Below, in pieces: positions 29,282 through 37,888 of a DNA stretch of 64,000 nt. Origin of the DNA: Comamonadaceae bacterium (GTDB lineage Bacteria; Pseudomonadota; Gammaproteobacteria; Burkholderiales; Burkholderiaceae_C); assembly GCA_027485235.1 (NCBI GenBank), contig JAIXRJ010000036.1:124001-188000 (forward strand). Direction: 5' to 3'. Each line of letters begins with the position of its first letter. The first letter of the stretch is position 1. A model generated the notes under the pieces. It had not been told where the DNA came from, made no database searches, and was given only the letters and a program-made list of their open reading frames with translations. The translations under genes and the position numbers were made by a program.

Positions 29282-29802
29282 CAGGGCAGGCGCAGCAACA
29301 AACTGCCGCTCCAGAGGAGGGGCTTGTCCCCTGTGGTGGGGGCCGTGGCCGTCGGAGCGTTGTGTTGCAGCTGCGCTTGGATCGGTCGCGTGTGCGCTTG
29401 TTCGCGGGCTTGCGCCAGCCATTGGGCCAGGGCCGGGGCAGGGGCAGCTTGCAAGCTCAAGCGCAGGTGCTCGCCCTGGGCTGTCAGCTGGGCCTTGGGG
29501 CCCAGCTCACTCAGGTGGCTTTCCAGCCATTGGATGGCGTCGCGGCGCGAGAGGGTTTGCGCTTGTTTCAGGGCGTCGGCTTGGGCTTGCAACTGGCGCA
29601 TCTGCTGGTTTTGAGTGTCCAGTTGGGCTTGCTTGATGGGGGCTTCTTGCCAGGTGCGCAGCGCCGGCGCCAAGCCCACCGTCCAGAGCAAGGCCAAGGC
29701 CAGCAACACAGCCGCCACGCCCAGCAGCCAGCGTTCGCGGGGGCTGCGTTGCTGCCACAGGGTCTGTGCCTGGGATGACAGGGTTTGGAGGCGTCGGGTC
29801 AT
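29281..29802 (-). CDS. gspM: Type II secretion protein GspM
   Basis: Inner-membrane partner of GspL, 173 aa. A cytoplasmic stretch (1-28, SPRERW), one membrane segment (about 29-46), a coiled-coil-like region (about 55-85, rich in Gln and Ala) and a small periplasmic ferredoxin-like domain follow the family plan. It overlaps gspL by 4 nt and gspN by 1 nt. Confidence 0.9.
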   Translation of the reverse strand: MTRRLQTLSSQAQTLWQQRSPRERWLLGVAAVLLALALLWTVGLAPALRTWQEAPIKQAQLDTQNQQMRQLQAQADALKQAQTLSRRDAIQWLESHLSELGPKAQLTAQGEHLRLSLQAAPAPALAQWLAQAREQAHTRPIQAQLQHNAPTATAPTTGDKPLLWSGSLLLRLP

Positions 29803-31031
29803 GGTGAGCCCTCTTGGATGCGCATGCGCCAGATGTCACCCTCGGCGCGCAATGGGTAGCCTTGTGTGGCCAATTTTTTTTGAACGTTTTGCAGCTCTTG
29901 CGGGCTGAGGGGCCAGGCGCTCAGCTCCAACAAGCCAGGCTCAAAACGCCATTGTCTTGGCGCAGCCGTCTGGGGCGGCAAAGCTTGGCCGAGTGCGCCC
30001 AGCATGGACTCCAGATCGCTCGGGCCGAGCCAGTGCGATGCCTGGCGAAGCTGGCCGACTTGCTGCGCCATTTGCAGGGGCGCATCCACCACCACGGTGG
30101 TGCCGGGAAAACTTTGACGCAAGATCTGTGTCCAAGAGGCTTGCTGGGCTTGCCAATCGCTGCGGGTCTTCCAGGCCCAGACGTTGAGCCCCAGCAGCTG
30201 GGCCAGCAGCAGTGCAGCGATTCCCCACCGCGCCATGCCCCATTGCGGCTGATGCCACAGCTGGCTGGTGCTGCGTTGTGCCGTTTTGAGCAGCCGCGCC
30301 CGGGGGTGCGTCTGGAAACCGAACTGGGCCAGGTCCCAACCGCTTTGCAGGGCGGCCCACCAGTGCTGGGCAGGGGGCATGAGGCGCGCTGGGGTTTGCA
30401 AGCGCTCGCTTGTGATGCTGAAGGCGGCAGGTTCTGCCTGAATCAGGGCCGCTTGCAGCTGCTCCGGGCTCAGGGCCAAGCTGTGGCGGTGGGCTTGGGC
30501 CAGAGGCAGACGCCACACACCTCGCTCCTCATCGCTCAGCCACAGCCAGCCTGTTTCGGCGTCGCCGGTGGCGGTGATGTGCAAGCGCTCAGGATGGGGG
30601 GCAAATTCGGGCACGATGCGGTGCACCGTGGTGCCTGTGGCTTCCAGTGCAGACAGATGCGCTTGAAGCCATGGACGGCTGCACACCGCCACCCACGGCT
30701 GTGGTGTGGTGGACCATTGGGGGGGCAAGGCCATGTGCAATTGCTCGGGGTCGTCCAGCAGACGCTCCTCGAGCAAACCATGCAAGGCGGCTTCGAGCCG
30801 GGCGCGCTGTTTGTGCAAACCTGCCGGCAAGGTCACCCGGTGCCAAGAAAGGGCCCCTGCGGGGACCAGCGCGACCACTTCGCACGAGCGGTCAGGTTTC
30901 GGCAACAAGTGGGCTTGCGCCCAACGCAGTTCCAAAGGGGGCTGTGCCGCCTCGGTCTGGGCCCAGGCGTGCAGGTAGGCCGTGCTGGCGCTGGCCTCAC
31001 CCATGGGTAGTTGAACGATCAGTGTGCGCAT
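29799..31031 (-). CDS. gspL: Type II secretion protein GspL
   Basis: Inner-membrane assembly protein of 410 aa. The cytoplasmic actin-like domain (about 1-240) binds GspE; one membrane segment (about 250-272, WGIAALLLAQLLGLNVWAWK) precedes a periplasmic domain (about 280-410). Start ATG 31031 (MRTLIVQLP) is chosen because it begins the conserved N-terminus and lies 7 nt after gspK; the open frame continues upstream inside gspK without conserved sequence. Confidence 0.9.
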   Translation of the reverse strand: MRTLIVQLPMGEASASTAYLHAWAQTEAAQPPLELRWAQAHLLPKPDRSCEVVALVPAGALSWHRVTLPAGLHKQRARLEAALHGLLEERLLDDPEQLHMALPPQWSTTPQPWVAVCSRPWLQAHLSALEATGTTVHRIVPEFAPHPERLHITATGDAETGWLWLSDEERGVWRLPLAQAHRHSLALSPEQLQAALIQAEPAAFSITSERLQTPARLMPPAQHWWAALQSGWDLAQFGFQTHPRARLLKTAQRSTSQLWHQPQWGMARWGIAALLLAQLLGLNVWAWKTRSDWQAQQASWTQILRQSFPGTTVVVDAPLQMAQQVGQLRQASHWLGPSDLESMLGALGQALPPQTAAPRQWRFEPGLLELSAWPLSPQELQNVQKKLATQGYPLRAEGDIWRMRIQEGSP

Positions 31032-31038
31032 GTGCCAT

Positions 31039-31998
31039 TCATTGTAGGGTGGGCGTGTGACGCTGCGATGGTGAGCGCACACGCCAGAGCATGCGCACTT
31101 GCTGGGCTTCGCGCCGCACCAGCGCTTGTTCTTGTTGCACCACCTGGTCGATGCGCATGCGCCCATGGATTTCAAAGTACTGGCTCTGGACGCTGTGCCG
31201 CTTGCTGTCCAGCGATGGGCCAGCCGGGCCCCAGGCTTGGCGTGCGGCTTCCAGGCTGTTCCAGGGTGCGCGTTCGCGCAGTGCCACCAATTGCCTGGCC
31301 GAGGCCAGATCCAGGCCCGGCACACTGGCCATGAGCACCTGCGCGCTGGCGGTGTTGAGGTTCACCGGGGTGGTTTCGGGCAGCACGGTGATGAAGGGCT
31401 CCAGCGCCTGCAGTGTGCTCGGGCTCAGCCCCAGCCAGACCAGTTGCGCCGTGCGTTGTGGCACCAAGGGAACGCGGCTTGCGGCCAGGGTGGCGTTGCT
31501 GGACGCGGACAGGGCCAGCGCCAATTGCTGAACAAACGCGACCAGCTCTTGCTGGGGCAAATTCATCCGTTCAAACAAGCGCCGCCAACTGGCCCATTCG
31601 GCGGGGACAATTTGGCCCTTGTCCACCAAGTTTCTGACGTTCAAACGCGACTGCGCATCGGTGATGTGGCCGGACAAAAACACCTCGGCATCGCCTTCTT
31701 GCCAACGTTGGTCTTGCGCCAAAAAGGTGGACAGCTTGGACTCTTGGACCGGCAAGGCCCAGGGTTCGCCCAAATGGTCCACACCAGCGCCTTGGGCTGA
31801 CAGGGCGTCTTCGCGCAGGATCAGGCGTGTCCAATCGAGCGCGCCGGTCATCATCCAGGCGGTTTGGCTGCGGGCGCGCTCGGCCGATTCAATTTCAACT
31901 TGTCGCCACTGTTGCCACAAGGCCCCGCTGGCGAGCGTGGCCACCAGGGCCACGGTCAGCATGGCCATGAGCAAGGCCGCGCCTTTTTGTGGCTTCAT
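31039..31998 (-). CDS. gspK: Type II secretion minor pseudopilin GspK
   Basis: Large minor pseudopilin that caps the pseudopilus tip, 319 aa. The short leader MKPQKG precedes a hydrophobic helix AALLMAMLTVALVATLASGA, cleaved by prepilin peptidase after the Gly. The GspK alpha-domain is visible as NLNTASAQVLMASVPGLDLA (helix-hairpin-helix-like) and WQEGDAEVFLSGHITDAQSR. It overlaps gspJ by 4 nt. Confidence 0.93.
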   Translation of the reverse strand: MKPQKGAALLMAMLTVALVATLASGALWQQWRQVEIESAERARSQTAWMMTGALDWTRLILREDALSAQGAGVDHLGEPWALPVQESKLSTFLAQDQRWQEGDAEVFLSGHITDAQSRLNVRNLVDKGQIVPAEWASWRRLFERMNLPQQELVAFVQQLALALSASSNATLAASRVPLVPQRTAQLVWLGLSPSTLQALEPFITVLPETTPVNLNTASAQVLMASVPGLDLASARQLVALRERAPWNSLEAARQAWGPAGPSLDSKRHSVQSQYFEIHGRMRIDQVVQQEQALVRREAQQVRMLWRVRSPSQRHTPTLQ

Positions 31999-32687
31999 GG
32001 GGTGGCCCCAGACAGGCTGGGCCGGACCCAGTCCAAGGTGATCCCACCCGCGCCTGCAGGGCCCGGTGGCAGGCGCAAGAGGAGGCGCACGCCATCGGGC
32101 ATGCTGGATTCGGCGCGGGGCGGCGCGCTGCTGTTGGCCGTGACCACGGCGCTGGACAAGGGGTTGGTCCAGCTGCCGCCGCGGTGCACAAAGATTTGCC
32201 AGCCTTCCAGGGGGTGGATGTTCACTTGGCCGCTTTGTGTTTGTGCGTCAGGGGTCTGTGCCCACTGCTCGGCCAAGCGCCAAGCGGACAGCCAGTCGCT
32301 GCGCACGGTCACGGGCGCAGATTGCCAGCGCTGCCAGTCGCCACCGCCGGCGCGAGCGGGATCGCTGCGCCAGGTCCAGGCCACGACCTGGACCGCTTCG
32401 GCGGGCGTGCTGGCGCGACGCGTCAGCCGCAGAACTTGGCCATTCCAGTCCCAAGCGGGTGTGCCCGTCAGTTCCATGGCTTGGTCGAGATCGCTTTGCC
32501 ATTGGGCCAGTCCGGCTTGCAGGGTGCGGATATCGTCGCCGCGGCTTTGCAAGCCACTTTGGGTGCGCAGCATCCCGTCCAGACCGCGCCAGGCCATGAG
32601 GGACATCAGCGCCATCACCGCGATCGCGACCAAGACCTCGATCAAGGTGAAGCCGACCGATGGGCCGTGCACAGGCCGCTGGCCCAT
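31995..32687 (-). CDS. gspJ: Type II secretion minor pseudopilin GspJ
   Basis: Minor pseudopilin of 230 aa. Prepilin site G|FTLIEVLVAIAVMALMSLMA occurs after a 12-residue leader. The body contains WRGLDGMLRTQSGLQSRGDD and LRLTRRAST, typical for GspJ. It overlaps gspI by 1 nt at its 5' end and gspK by 4 nt. Confidence 0.93.
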   Translation of the reverse strand: MGQRPVHGPSVGFTLIEVLVAIAVMALMSLMAWRGLDGMLRTQSGLQSRGDDIRTLQAGLAQWQSDLDQAMELTGTPAWDWNGQVLRLTRRASTPAEAVQVVAWTWRSDPARAGGGDWQRWQSAPVTVRSDWLSAWRLAEQWAQTPDAQTQSGQVNIHPLEGWQIFVHRGGSWTNPLSSAVVTANSSAPPRAESSMPDGVRLLLRLPPGPAGAGGITLDWVRPSLSGATP

Positions 32688-33058
32688 CAGTTGCGCCCCA
32701 TCACGGTGGACAGCTGCAGCACGTACTCGCCCCGGCTGAGCACCCGCGCGTCAACCCGTCGAAAGTTGGGGTTGGGGGTGGGCTTGACCGAGAGCGCCAC
32801 TTGCAAGCTGTGGCCGGCCTGAGGGCAAGCGATTTCGGTGTTGCCGGTGTCGGGCAGTTGGCGCAGCAGGCGCAGGCGGGCCAATTCGTTTTCGGCGCAC
32901 ATTTGACCCCAAAGGCTGAGGACTTGCCGTTCGGCTTGGCGGCTGAGGCCGCCCACAGCTTGCAGCCCGGCCATCAGCGCCAGGGCCACGATGCCCAGTG
33001 CGACCAGCACCTCGATCAGGGTGAAACCGCGGTGAGACCTTGCGCGGGGCGTGTTCAT
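32687..33058 (-). CDS. gspI: Type II secretion minor pseudopilin GspI
   Basis: Minor pseudopilin of 123 aa from ATG 33058. Leader MNTPRARSHRG, then FTLIEVLVALGIVALALMAG, and the GspI end WGQMCAENELARLRLLRQLP. The open frame extends upstream into gspH but without conserved residues. It overlaps gspH by 4 nt. Confidence 0.92.
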   Translation of the reverse strand: MNTPRARSHRGFTLIEVLVALGIVALALMAGLQAVGGLSRQAERQVLSLWGQMCAENELARLRLLRQLPDTGNTEIACPQAGHSLQVALSVKPTPNPNFRRVDARVLSRGEYVLQLSTVMGRN

Positions 33059-33522
33059 GGTGAGGGTCGGCTGCCTTGCACCTGGAATGGCCGCAGGCCA
33101 TCGGTGCTCACCCACAGGATGCGCTGGGATGAAGCGGTGTGGCTCAAGGCAATGCTTTGAGGTGGGATCAAAGGCTCGGGGCCGAGCACCACGCTTTGGT
33201 TGGCGCTGGTTTGCGTGCTGGGCGCCAGCCAATGGCGCGGCAAGCCCGGCGGCGCAAGCCCCTCAAAAACAAAGCCTTGGCCGGTGCTGCGCCAGACCAC
33301 GGGCAGGCCACTGGCCCGGGATTGGGCACGCGCGCTTTCCAGCAAGGCCGCCAATCGGGTGGCATCCCGTTCGAGCGCGCTGTCGGCCGTGTCGCGCAAC
33401 GACAGACCGACGCCGGCCGTGGCGATCGCGATCAAGGCCAGCACCACCAGCAGCTCCAGCAGCGTGAAACCAGCCGCAGGGGGGGTGGGCGAGGGCTTAT
33501 TGCCAGCTGCCAATGTCCGCAT
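33055..33522 (-). CDS. gspH: Type II secretion minor pseudopilin GspH
   Basis: Minor pseudopilin of 155 aa. Leader through PPAAG, then FTLLELLVVLALIAIATAGV, and the beta-rich GspH body (RDATRLAALLESARAQSRAS, PVVWRS). The best start, ATG 33522, lies inside the end of gspG (26-nt overlap), which is unusual; a shorter start nearer the leader is not available as ATG. Confidence 0.88.
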   Translation of the reverse strand: MRTLAAGNKPSPTPPAAGFTLLELLVVLALIAIATAGVGLSLRDTADSALERDATRLAALLESARAQSRASGLPVVWRSTGQGFVFEGLAPPGLPRHWLAPSTQTSANQSVVLGPEPLIPPQSIALSHTASSQRILWVSTDGLRPFQVQGSRPSP

Positions 33523-33934
33523 TGTTGCCCTCGCCACCGGCTTGGCCGTCAGCGCCGAAGGACAGCACATCGACCTCGCCTTTGACGCCGGGGTTCATGT
33601 AGAGGTAGGCGCGGCCCCAAGGGTCATTGGGCAGTTTGTCCAAATAGGGCTTCCAGTTGCCCGGCACAGGTTCGGTGGTGGGCTTGGCGATCAGGGCTTT
33701 CAAGCCTTGTTCAGCACTGGGGAAGCGTTGGTTGTCCAGCTTGTAGAGCTTGAGGGCCTGCACCAAGTTGCCTACATCGGTGCGGGCTGCCGTGATGCGG
33801 GCGTCGTCAGCGCGGCCGAGCACATTGGGCACGATCATGGCCGCGAGCACGCCAATGATGGCCAACACGACCATGAGTTCGATCAGGGTGAAGCCGCGTT
33901 GGCGGCGTGAAGCGGGTGACAGTGCTTTTTTCAT
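33497..33934 (-). CDS. gspG: Type II secretion major pseudopilin GspG
   Basis: Main subunit of the pseudopilus, 145 aa. Leader MKKALSPASRRQRG, then FTLIELMVVLAIIGVLAAMI, and the hallmark C-terminal region with DPWGRAYLYMNPG and DVLSFGADGQAGGEGNNADI (calcium-binding end). ATG 33934 is preceded by GGAG at a good distance; ATGs at 33946 and 33943 are in frame but less well placed. First gene of the long gsp operon and head-to-head with gspC. Confidence 0.95.
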   Translation of the reverse strand: MKKALSPASRRQRGFTLIELMVVLAIIGVLAAMIVPNVLGRADDARITAARTDVGNLVQALKLYKLDNQRFPSAEQGLKALIAKPTTEPVPGNWKPYLDKLPNDPWGRAYLYMNPGVKGEVDVLSFGADGQAGGEGNNADIGSWQ

Positions 33935-33955
33935 GCGCTCCATCATAATCTGCGC

Positions 33956-34417
33956 ATGTTACAAAATCACCGCCTTGGCGCTCCCAACTGGCTTTGGCCT
34001 TCCTTGGTGGCCGGCCTGCTTTGGTGTGCTGCTGCACTGAGTGCGGGCTATTGGTTCTTGCAAATGCCTGTTGGGGGCGCTCAGACCCCGCCCTCCAAGG
34101 TGCTGCCAGCGGGGGTCGAGTCCGCTTTGGGCGCTCATCAAGGCATGGCCCGTGCATGGGGCGTGAGCCTGGCCCAGCCTGCACAAACCACAGCGGCCGG
34201 GCAATTTCAGCTGTTGGGCGTGATCGCCGGCGCAGACGGACGAGGCAGCGCCCTGATCGCCACGGACAGTCAGGCGCCCAAAATTTACCGTGTGGGACAA
34301 AGTCTTGGCGATGGCTTGGTGCTGCAAAGCCTCAGTCCCCGAGGCGCCCAATTCGGTGCCAGCTTGAAGGGCCCTGCGCAACTTGAATTGAAGTTGCCCG
34401 TGACACCGCTGCCTTGA
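33956..34417 (+). CDS. gspC: Type II secretion inner-membrane protein GspC (short form, divergent)
   Basis: Connects the inner-membrane platform to the secretin. 153 aa: one membrane segment (about 12-34, WLWPSLVAGLLWCAAALSAG), a linker, and an HR domain (about 75-150, FQLLGVIAGADGRGSALIAT then IYRVGQSLGDGLVLQSLSPR). It lacks the C-terminal PDZ or coiled-coil domain of longer GspC proteins (about 270-300 aa). Transcribed away from the rest of the operon, only 21 bp from the gspG start. CATAAT at 33944-33949 lies 6 nt before the ATG, so the mRNA may be leaderless. Confidence 0.87.
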   Translation: MLQNHRLGAPNWLWPSLVAGLLWCAAALSAGYWFLQMPVGGAQTPPSKVLPAGVESALGAHQGMARAWGVSLAQPAQTTAAGQFQLLGVIAGADGRGSALIATDSQAPKIYRVGQSLGDGLVLQSLSPRGAQFGASLKGPAQLELKLPVTPLP

Positions 34418-34467
34418 TCTGAGGCAGTGGCCCGGCGTCTGTTCTGACGGGGCCAGCCCACCTGTTT

Positions 34468-36012
34468 TCAGCTGCGCAAGAACAAGCGGTACACCGGGTT
34501 GTGGGTCTCTTCCGCATACGGATACCCCAGCGTTTCCAGAAACTTGGCGAAGGCCTTGTCGTCTTTGGGCGGCACTTGCAGGCCGACCAAGATGCGCCCG
34601 TAGTCGGCACCTTGGTTGCGGTAATGAAAGAGGCTGATGTTCCAGCCCGGGCGCATCAGGCTCAAAAACTTGAGCAGCGCGCCGGGGCGCTCGGGGAATT
34701 CAAAGCGCAACAAGCGCTCGTCTTGAGACAGGGCCGAGTGCCCGCCCACCATGTGGCGGATGTGTTCTTTGGCCAGTTCGTCGTGGCTCAGGTCGATGGA
34801 CTGGAACCGGTGCTTGTTGAAGTTGGCCGTGATCTTGGCGCTTTCGCCCTTGCCGTGGGTGCTCAAGCCTAAAAACACATGGGCTTTGTCCGAGTCACTC
34901 ATGCGGTAGTTGAACTCGGTCACGTTGCGCGGGCCGCCGGGCAGGCTGCCGATCAGCTCCAGAAAACGTTTGAAGCTGCCGCGCTCTTCGGGAATCGTGA
35001 CCGCAAACAGGGCTTCTTTTTCTTCGCCCACGTCGGCGCGTTCGGCCACAAAGCGCAGGCGGTCAAAGTTCATGTTGGCGCCACACAAGATGGCGGCGTA
35101 GGTCTCGCCTTGGGTCTTGTGCTGGGCCACATATTGCTTGATGGCCGCCACCGCCAGTGCGCCAGCGGGCTCGACGATCGAGCGGGTGTCGACAAAAATG
35201 TCCTTGATGGCGGCACAGACCGCATCGGTGTCCACGGTCATGTAGTCATCGACCAAGGCGCGCGAGACGCGGAAGGTTTCTTCGCCCACCAGCTTGACGG
35301 CAGTGCCGTCCGAGAACAAACCCACATCGGTCAAGGTCAGGCGTTTTTTGGCGTGGACCGACTGGATCATGGCGTCCGAGTCGTTCATCTGAACGCCGAT
35401 GACTTTCACTTCGGGCCGCACGGCCTTGATGTAATTGGCCACACCGCTGATCAGGCCGCCACCGCCAATCGCCACAAACACCGCGTCGAGGGGGCCTTGG
35501 TGTTGGCGCAGCATTTCCATGGCAATCGTCCCTTGGCCGGCGATCACGTCCGGATCGTCAAAGGGGTGCACAAAGGTCAGGCCCTGTTTTTTCTCCAACA
35601 GCACCGAATGCTGGTAGGCGTCTGAATAGCTTTCCCCAAACAGCACCACTTCGCCGCCCAGGCCTTTGACGGCGTCGATCTTCACTTGCGGTGTGGTGGT
35701 CGGCATCACGATCACCGCACGGGTGCCCAGTTTGCTGGCGCTGAGCGCCACGCCCTGGGCATGGTTGCCGGCCGAGGCGCAGATCACGCCTTTCTTGAGT
35801 TGCTCGGGCGTCAGGTGCGCCATCTTGTTGTAAGCGCCGCGCAGCTTGAAACTGAACACCGCTTGTTGGTCTTCCCGCTTCAAAAGCACGGTGTTGTGCA
35901 GGCGAAGCGACAGGTTTTTGGCCGTCTCCAGTGCCGACTCGATCGCCACGTCATAAACCTTGGCGTTGAGGATTTTTTTGAGGTAGTCGGCGGGTTTGAG
36001 GTGTTTGGACAT
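34468..36012 (-). CDS. ilvA: Threonine ammonia-lyase, biosynthetic
   Basis: First step of isoleucine synthesis (threonine to 2-oxobutanoate), 514 aa. The PLP lysine is K56 in FSFKLRGAYNKM; the phosphate-binding GGGGL loop appears as AIGGGGLISGV. Two C-terminal ACT-like regulatory domains (about 335-420 and 430-514) imply feedback control by isoleucine. ATG 36012 begins MSKHLKPADYLKKIL. The minus-strand leader contains an intrinsic terminator about 66 nt upstream, suggesting attenuation. Confidence 0.95.
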   Translation of the reverse strand: MSKHLKPADYLKKILNAKVYDVAIESALETAKNLSLRLHNTVLLKREDQQAVFSFKLRGAYNKMAHLTPEQLKKGVICASAGNHAQGVALSASKLGTRAVIVMPTTTPQVKIDAVKGLGGEVVLFGESYSDAYQHSVLLEKKQGLTFVHPFDDPDVIAGQGTIAMEMLRQHQGPLDAVFVAIGGGGLISGVANYIKAVRPEVKVIGVQMNDSDAMIQSVHAKKRLTLTDVGLFSDGTAVKLVGEETFRVSRALVDDYMTVDTDAVCAAIKDIFVDTRSIVEPAGALAVAAIKQYVAQHKTQGETYAAILCGANMNFDRLRFVAERADVGEEKEALFAVTIPEERGSFKRFLELIGSLPGGPRNVTEFNYRMSDSDKAHVFLGLSTHGKGESAKITANFNKHRFQSIDLSHDELAKEHIRHMVGGHSALSQDERLLRFEFPERPGALLKFLSLMRPGWNISLFHYRNQGADYGRILVGLQVPPKDDKAFAKFLETLGYPYAEETHNPVYRLFLRS

Positions 36013-36324
36013 GGTGTACCGTCTGCAACCCAAGGGGTTGTGCTTTCAGGAAGATTCGCCTTAGATGATAACGGGGCAAAAAAAATGCCCCAGGCCTTGC
36101 GGCTTGGGGCAAATCCACCTTTTCGGAGGGTGGAGGAGACAAAGGGTGCGTGCATAAAAGCACGCATGTTCGAAATTGTAGCGGCGTTTTTGTTGCGGCG
36201 CAGCAAGACCGGCGTGTCATTTTGCAAAATGCATGTAAAGCATGGCTTGAAAATCCGTTTACGATCGCTGCGGAGCGGCATCTTGAGTGGATTCAAGTGC
36301 GCAGGGCAACACAAGGACAAGATC
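36013..36324. other. 312-nt intergenic region between ilvA and osmC-like gene
   Basis: This gap serves two divergent genes. Besides the T8 terminator it holds, on the minus strand and further upstream, TGCGTGC-N6-GCACGCA (36147-36166) and CCACC/GGTGG (36117-36135), which could form competing structures. A minus-strand reading frame starting MRAFMHAPFVSS at about 36168 spans them but is not rich in Ile, Val or Leu codons. No gene is called here. Confidence 0.5.
36078..36111 (-). terminator. Intrinsic terminator in the 5' leader of ilvA (attenuator candidate)
   Basis: On the minus strand TGCCCCA and TGGGGCA form a 7-bp stem, extended by GCC/GGC around a GCAA loop and followed by eight T. It lies about 66 nt before the ilvA ATG with no minus-strand gene immediately upstream, so it probably stops ilvA transcripts conditionally. 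Confidence 0.65.
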
Positions 36325-36774
36325 ATGGAATGCACAGTCAGCTGGACCGGCGCCGCGGGCACCCGATCGGGCATGGGTTTTTTGGCAGAAACAGGCTCAG
36401 GCCACGTCATCGCGATGGATGGGGCGCCGGATGCGGCCAAGCCTGAAAACGGCGGTCAGAACCTGGCGCCGCGCCCCATGGAAACCTTGCTGGCAGGCAC
36501 GGGGGGGTGTACGGCCTATGATGTGGTGTTGATCTTGAAGCGGGGCCGCCACGATGTGCGCGGCTGCAGCGTCAAGCTGACCAGCGAACGCGCCGAAGTC
36601 GACCCCAAAGTGTTCACCAAGATTCACATGCATTTCACCGTGACGGCCAAAGGCGTTCCCGCGCTGGCGGTGGAACGGGCCATCGCCATGAGCCACGACA
36701 AATACTGCTCGGCCAGCATCATGCTGGGCAAGACCGCCGAGATCACGACCAGCTTCGACCTGGTTGAAGTCTGA
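36325..36774 (+). CDS. OsmC family protein
   Basis: Protein of 149 aa of the OsmC/Ohr superfamily. The usual cysteine pair appears as one Cys in LLAGTGGCTAYDVVLILK and one in SHDKYCSASIML, matching thiol peroxidase-type OsmC proteins that reduce organic hydroperoxides. ATG 36325 follows AAGGA; the frame is open far upstream but that part is antisense to ilvA. It is divergent from ilvA and convergent with the cupredoxin gene. The YhfA-like branch has no proven function. Confidence 0.88.
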   Translation: MECTVSWTGAAGTRSGMGFLAETGSGHVIAMDGAPDAAKPENGGQNLAPRPMETLLAGTGGCTAYDVVLILKRGRHDVRGCSVKLTSERAEVDPKVFTKIHMHFTVTAKGVPALAVERAIAMSHDKYCSASIMLGKTAEITTSFDLVEV

Positions 36775-36831
36775 GGCTGCAAAGCTGTCTGGCCTTGGCT
36801 GGACCTTGCCAAGCTGGGCTCAGGTCACCGG

Positions 36832-37797
36832 TCAGTGGGCGTGTTTCCCGTGGTCGTGTGCAGGCTTGGCCTGGGCGGGTCGCGGCCCGATGATGGGGGC
36901 GCCCTGCCGCACTTCGAGCGTGCCGCGCATGCCGGCTTCGTAGTGACCCGGGATCAGGCAGGCCATCTCCAGGACGGTCGCTTGTGGGAAGCTCACCACC
37001 CATTCGGCCGTCTGGCCTGCGCCCACCGAGATCTCCACGCCGGTGCCATGGCTGTGCTGCATGGCGGTGCCTGAATGCGCGGCCACCTTCATGGCTTGCG
37101 CGTGGGCCGCGATCTCTTGCGCGCTGCCAAGCACCATTTCATGCGCAACGCGGCCGGCGTTGTGCACCACGAAGCGGATGGTTTCACCGGCCTGCACCGT
37201 GACCGAGGAGGGGCTGAAGCGCATCTGGTCGTCCATGCGGATGTCGATGCTGCGGCTGATGACCTGAGCGCTCATGCCCGTGGGGTGTGCGCCCTGCGCC
37301 GACGCGCTTGTTTCGCCGTGGTCATGGCCGATCGAGGCCCAGCCTGGGTGGCGTTCCAGCCATTGCCAAGCCCCGTAGCTGCCTGCGCTGACCAAGGTGC
37401 CGAGCAGCAGCACGTAGACCGTGGCCGCGCGTTGCCAAGCCCTGTTGTGGCTCCAACCCAGCGCCACCACCGACACGAAAAAGCCCAGTGGCACGACCCA
37501 GGCGCTGCGGGCCGGCGAGTCTGGAAAGTGTTGCAGACCTCCAGTGAAAAATCCCAGCCCCACCGACAGCAAGGAGCCTTGCGCCAGGGTCAGCAGCAAG
37601 CCCGAGCCGTTCTCGCTTGGCCCTTGCTGTCGGTGTTCAAGCCAAGCGCCCAAAACGAAGAGCACGATCCCGATGGCGGCGGTCCACAGTGAGCGTTCGC
37701 CACTGAAAAAGCCATGGTTGACGGCCCCCGAGATGAAACTGATGCCCGAATATTTGAGCAGCATCGCGCCGTGGTGTTGTTGAAAAGAAGAGGTCAT
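36832..37797 (-). CDS. Membrane protein with C-terminal type 1 copper (cupredoxin) domain
   Basis: Two-part protein of 321 aa. Residues about 15-145 hold four hydrophobic segments without a known enzymatic motif. A His-rich linker (HDHGETS) follows, then a cupredoxin domain (about 180-298) with a complete type 1 copper ligand set: H219 (in VAHEMV), C280, H285 and M290 (C-x4-H-x4-M). The tail is again His-rich (KPAHDHGKHAH). The periplasmic domain is therefore likely to bind copper and act in electron transfer or copper tolerance. ATG 37797 is preferred; ATG 37809 is an alternative. It is followed upstream by other putative metal genes. Confidence 0.82.
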   Translation of the reverse strand: MTSSFQQHHGAMLLKYSGISFISGAVNHGFFSGERSLWTAAIGIVLFVLGAWLEHRQQGPSENGSGLLLTLAQGSLLSVGLGFFTGGLQHFPDSPARSAWVVPLGFFVSVVALGWSHNRAWQRAATVYVLLLGTLVSAGSYGAWQWLERHPGWASIGHDHGETSASAQGAHPTGMSAQVISRSIDIRMDDQMRFSPSSVTVQAGETIRFVVHNAGRVAHEMVLGSAQEIAAHAQAMKVAAHSGTAMQHSHGTGVEISVGAGQTAEWVVSFPQATVLEMACLIPGHYEAGMRGTLEVRQGAPIIGPRPAQAKPAHDHGKHAH

Positions 37798-37888
37798 GTG
37801 TCCATCCATGCGCGGCATTGGCCTGCGCGTTTTGATTGATCAGCCGCGCGGGCCTGGGCCCGCACAAAATGAGAAAAGATGTGGCAGA

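Noticed and set aside
36150..36327. Upstream extension of the OsmC-like protein to an ATG near 36167
   Set aside because: The extra residues are not like the family, and ATG 36325 with AAGGA starts exactly at the conserved N-terminus.
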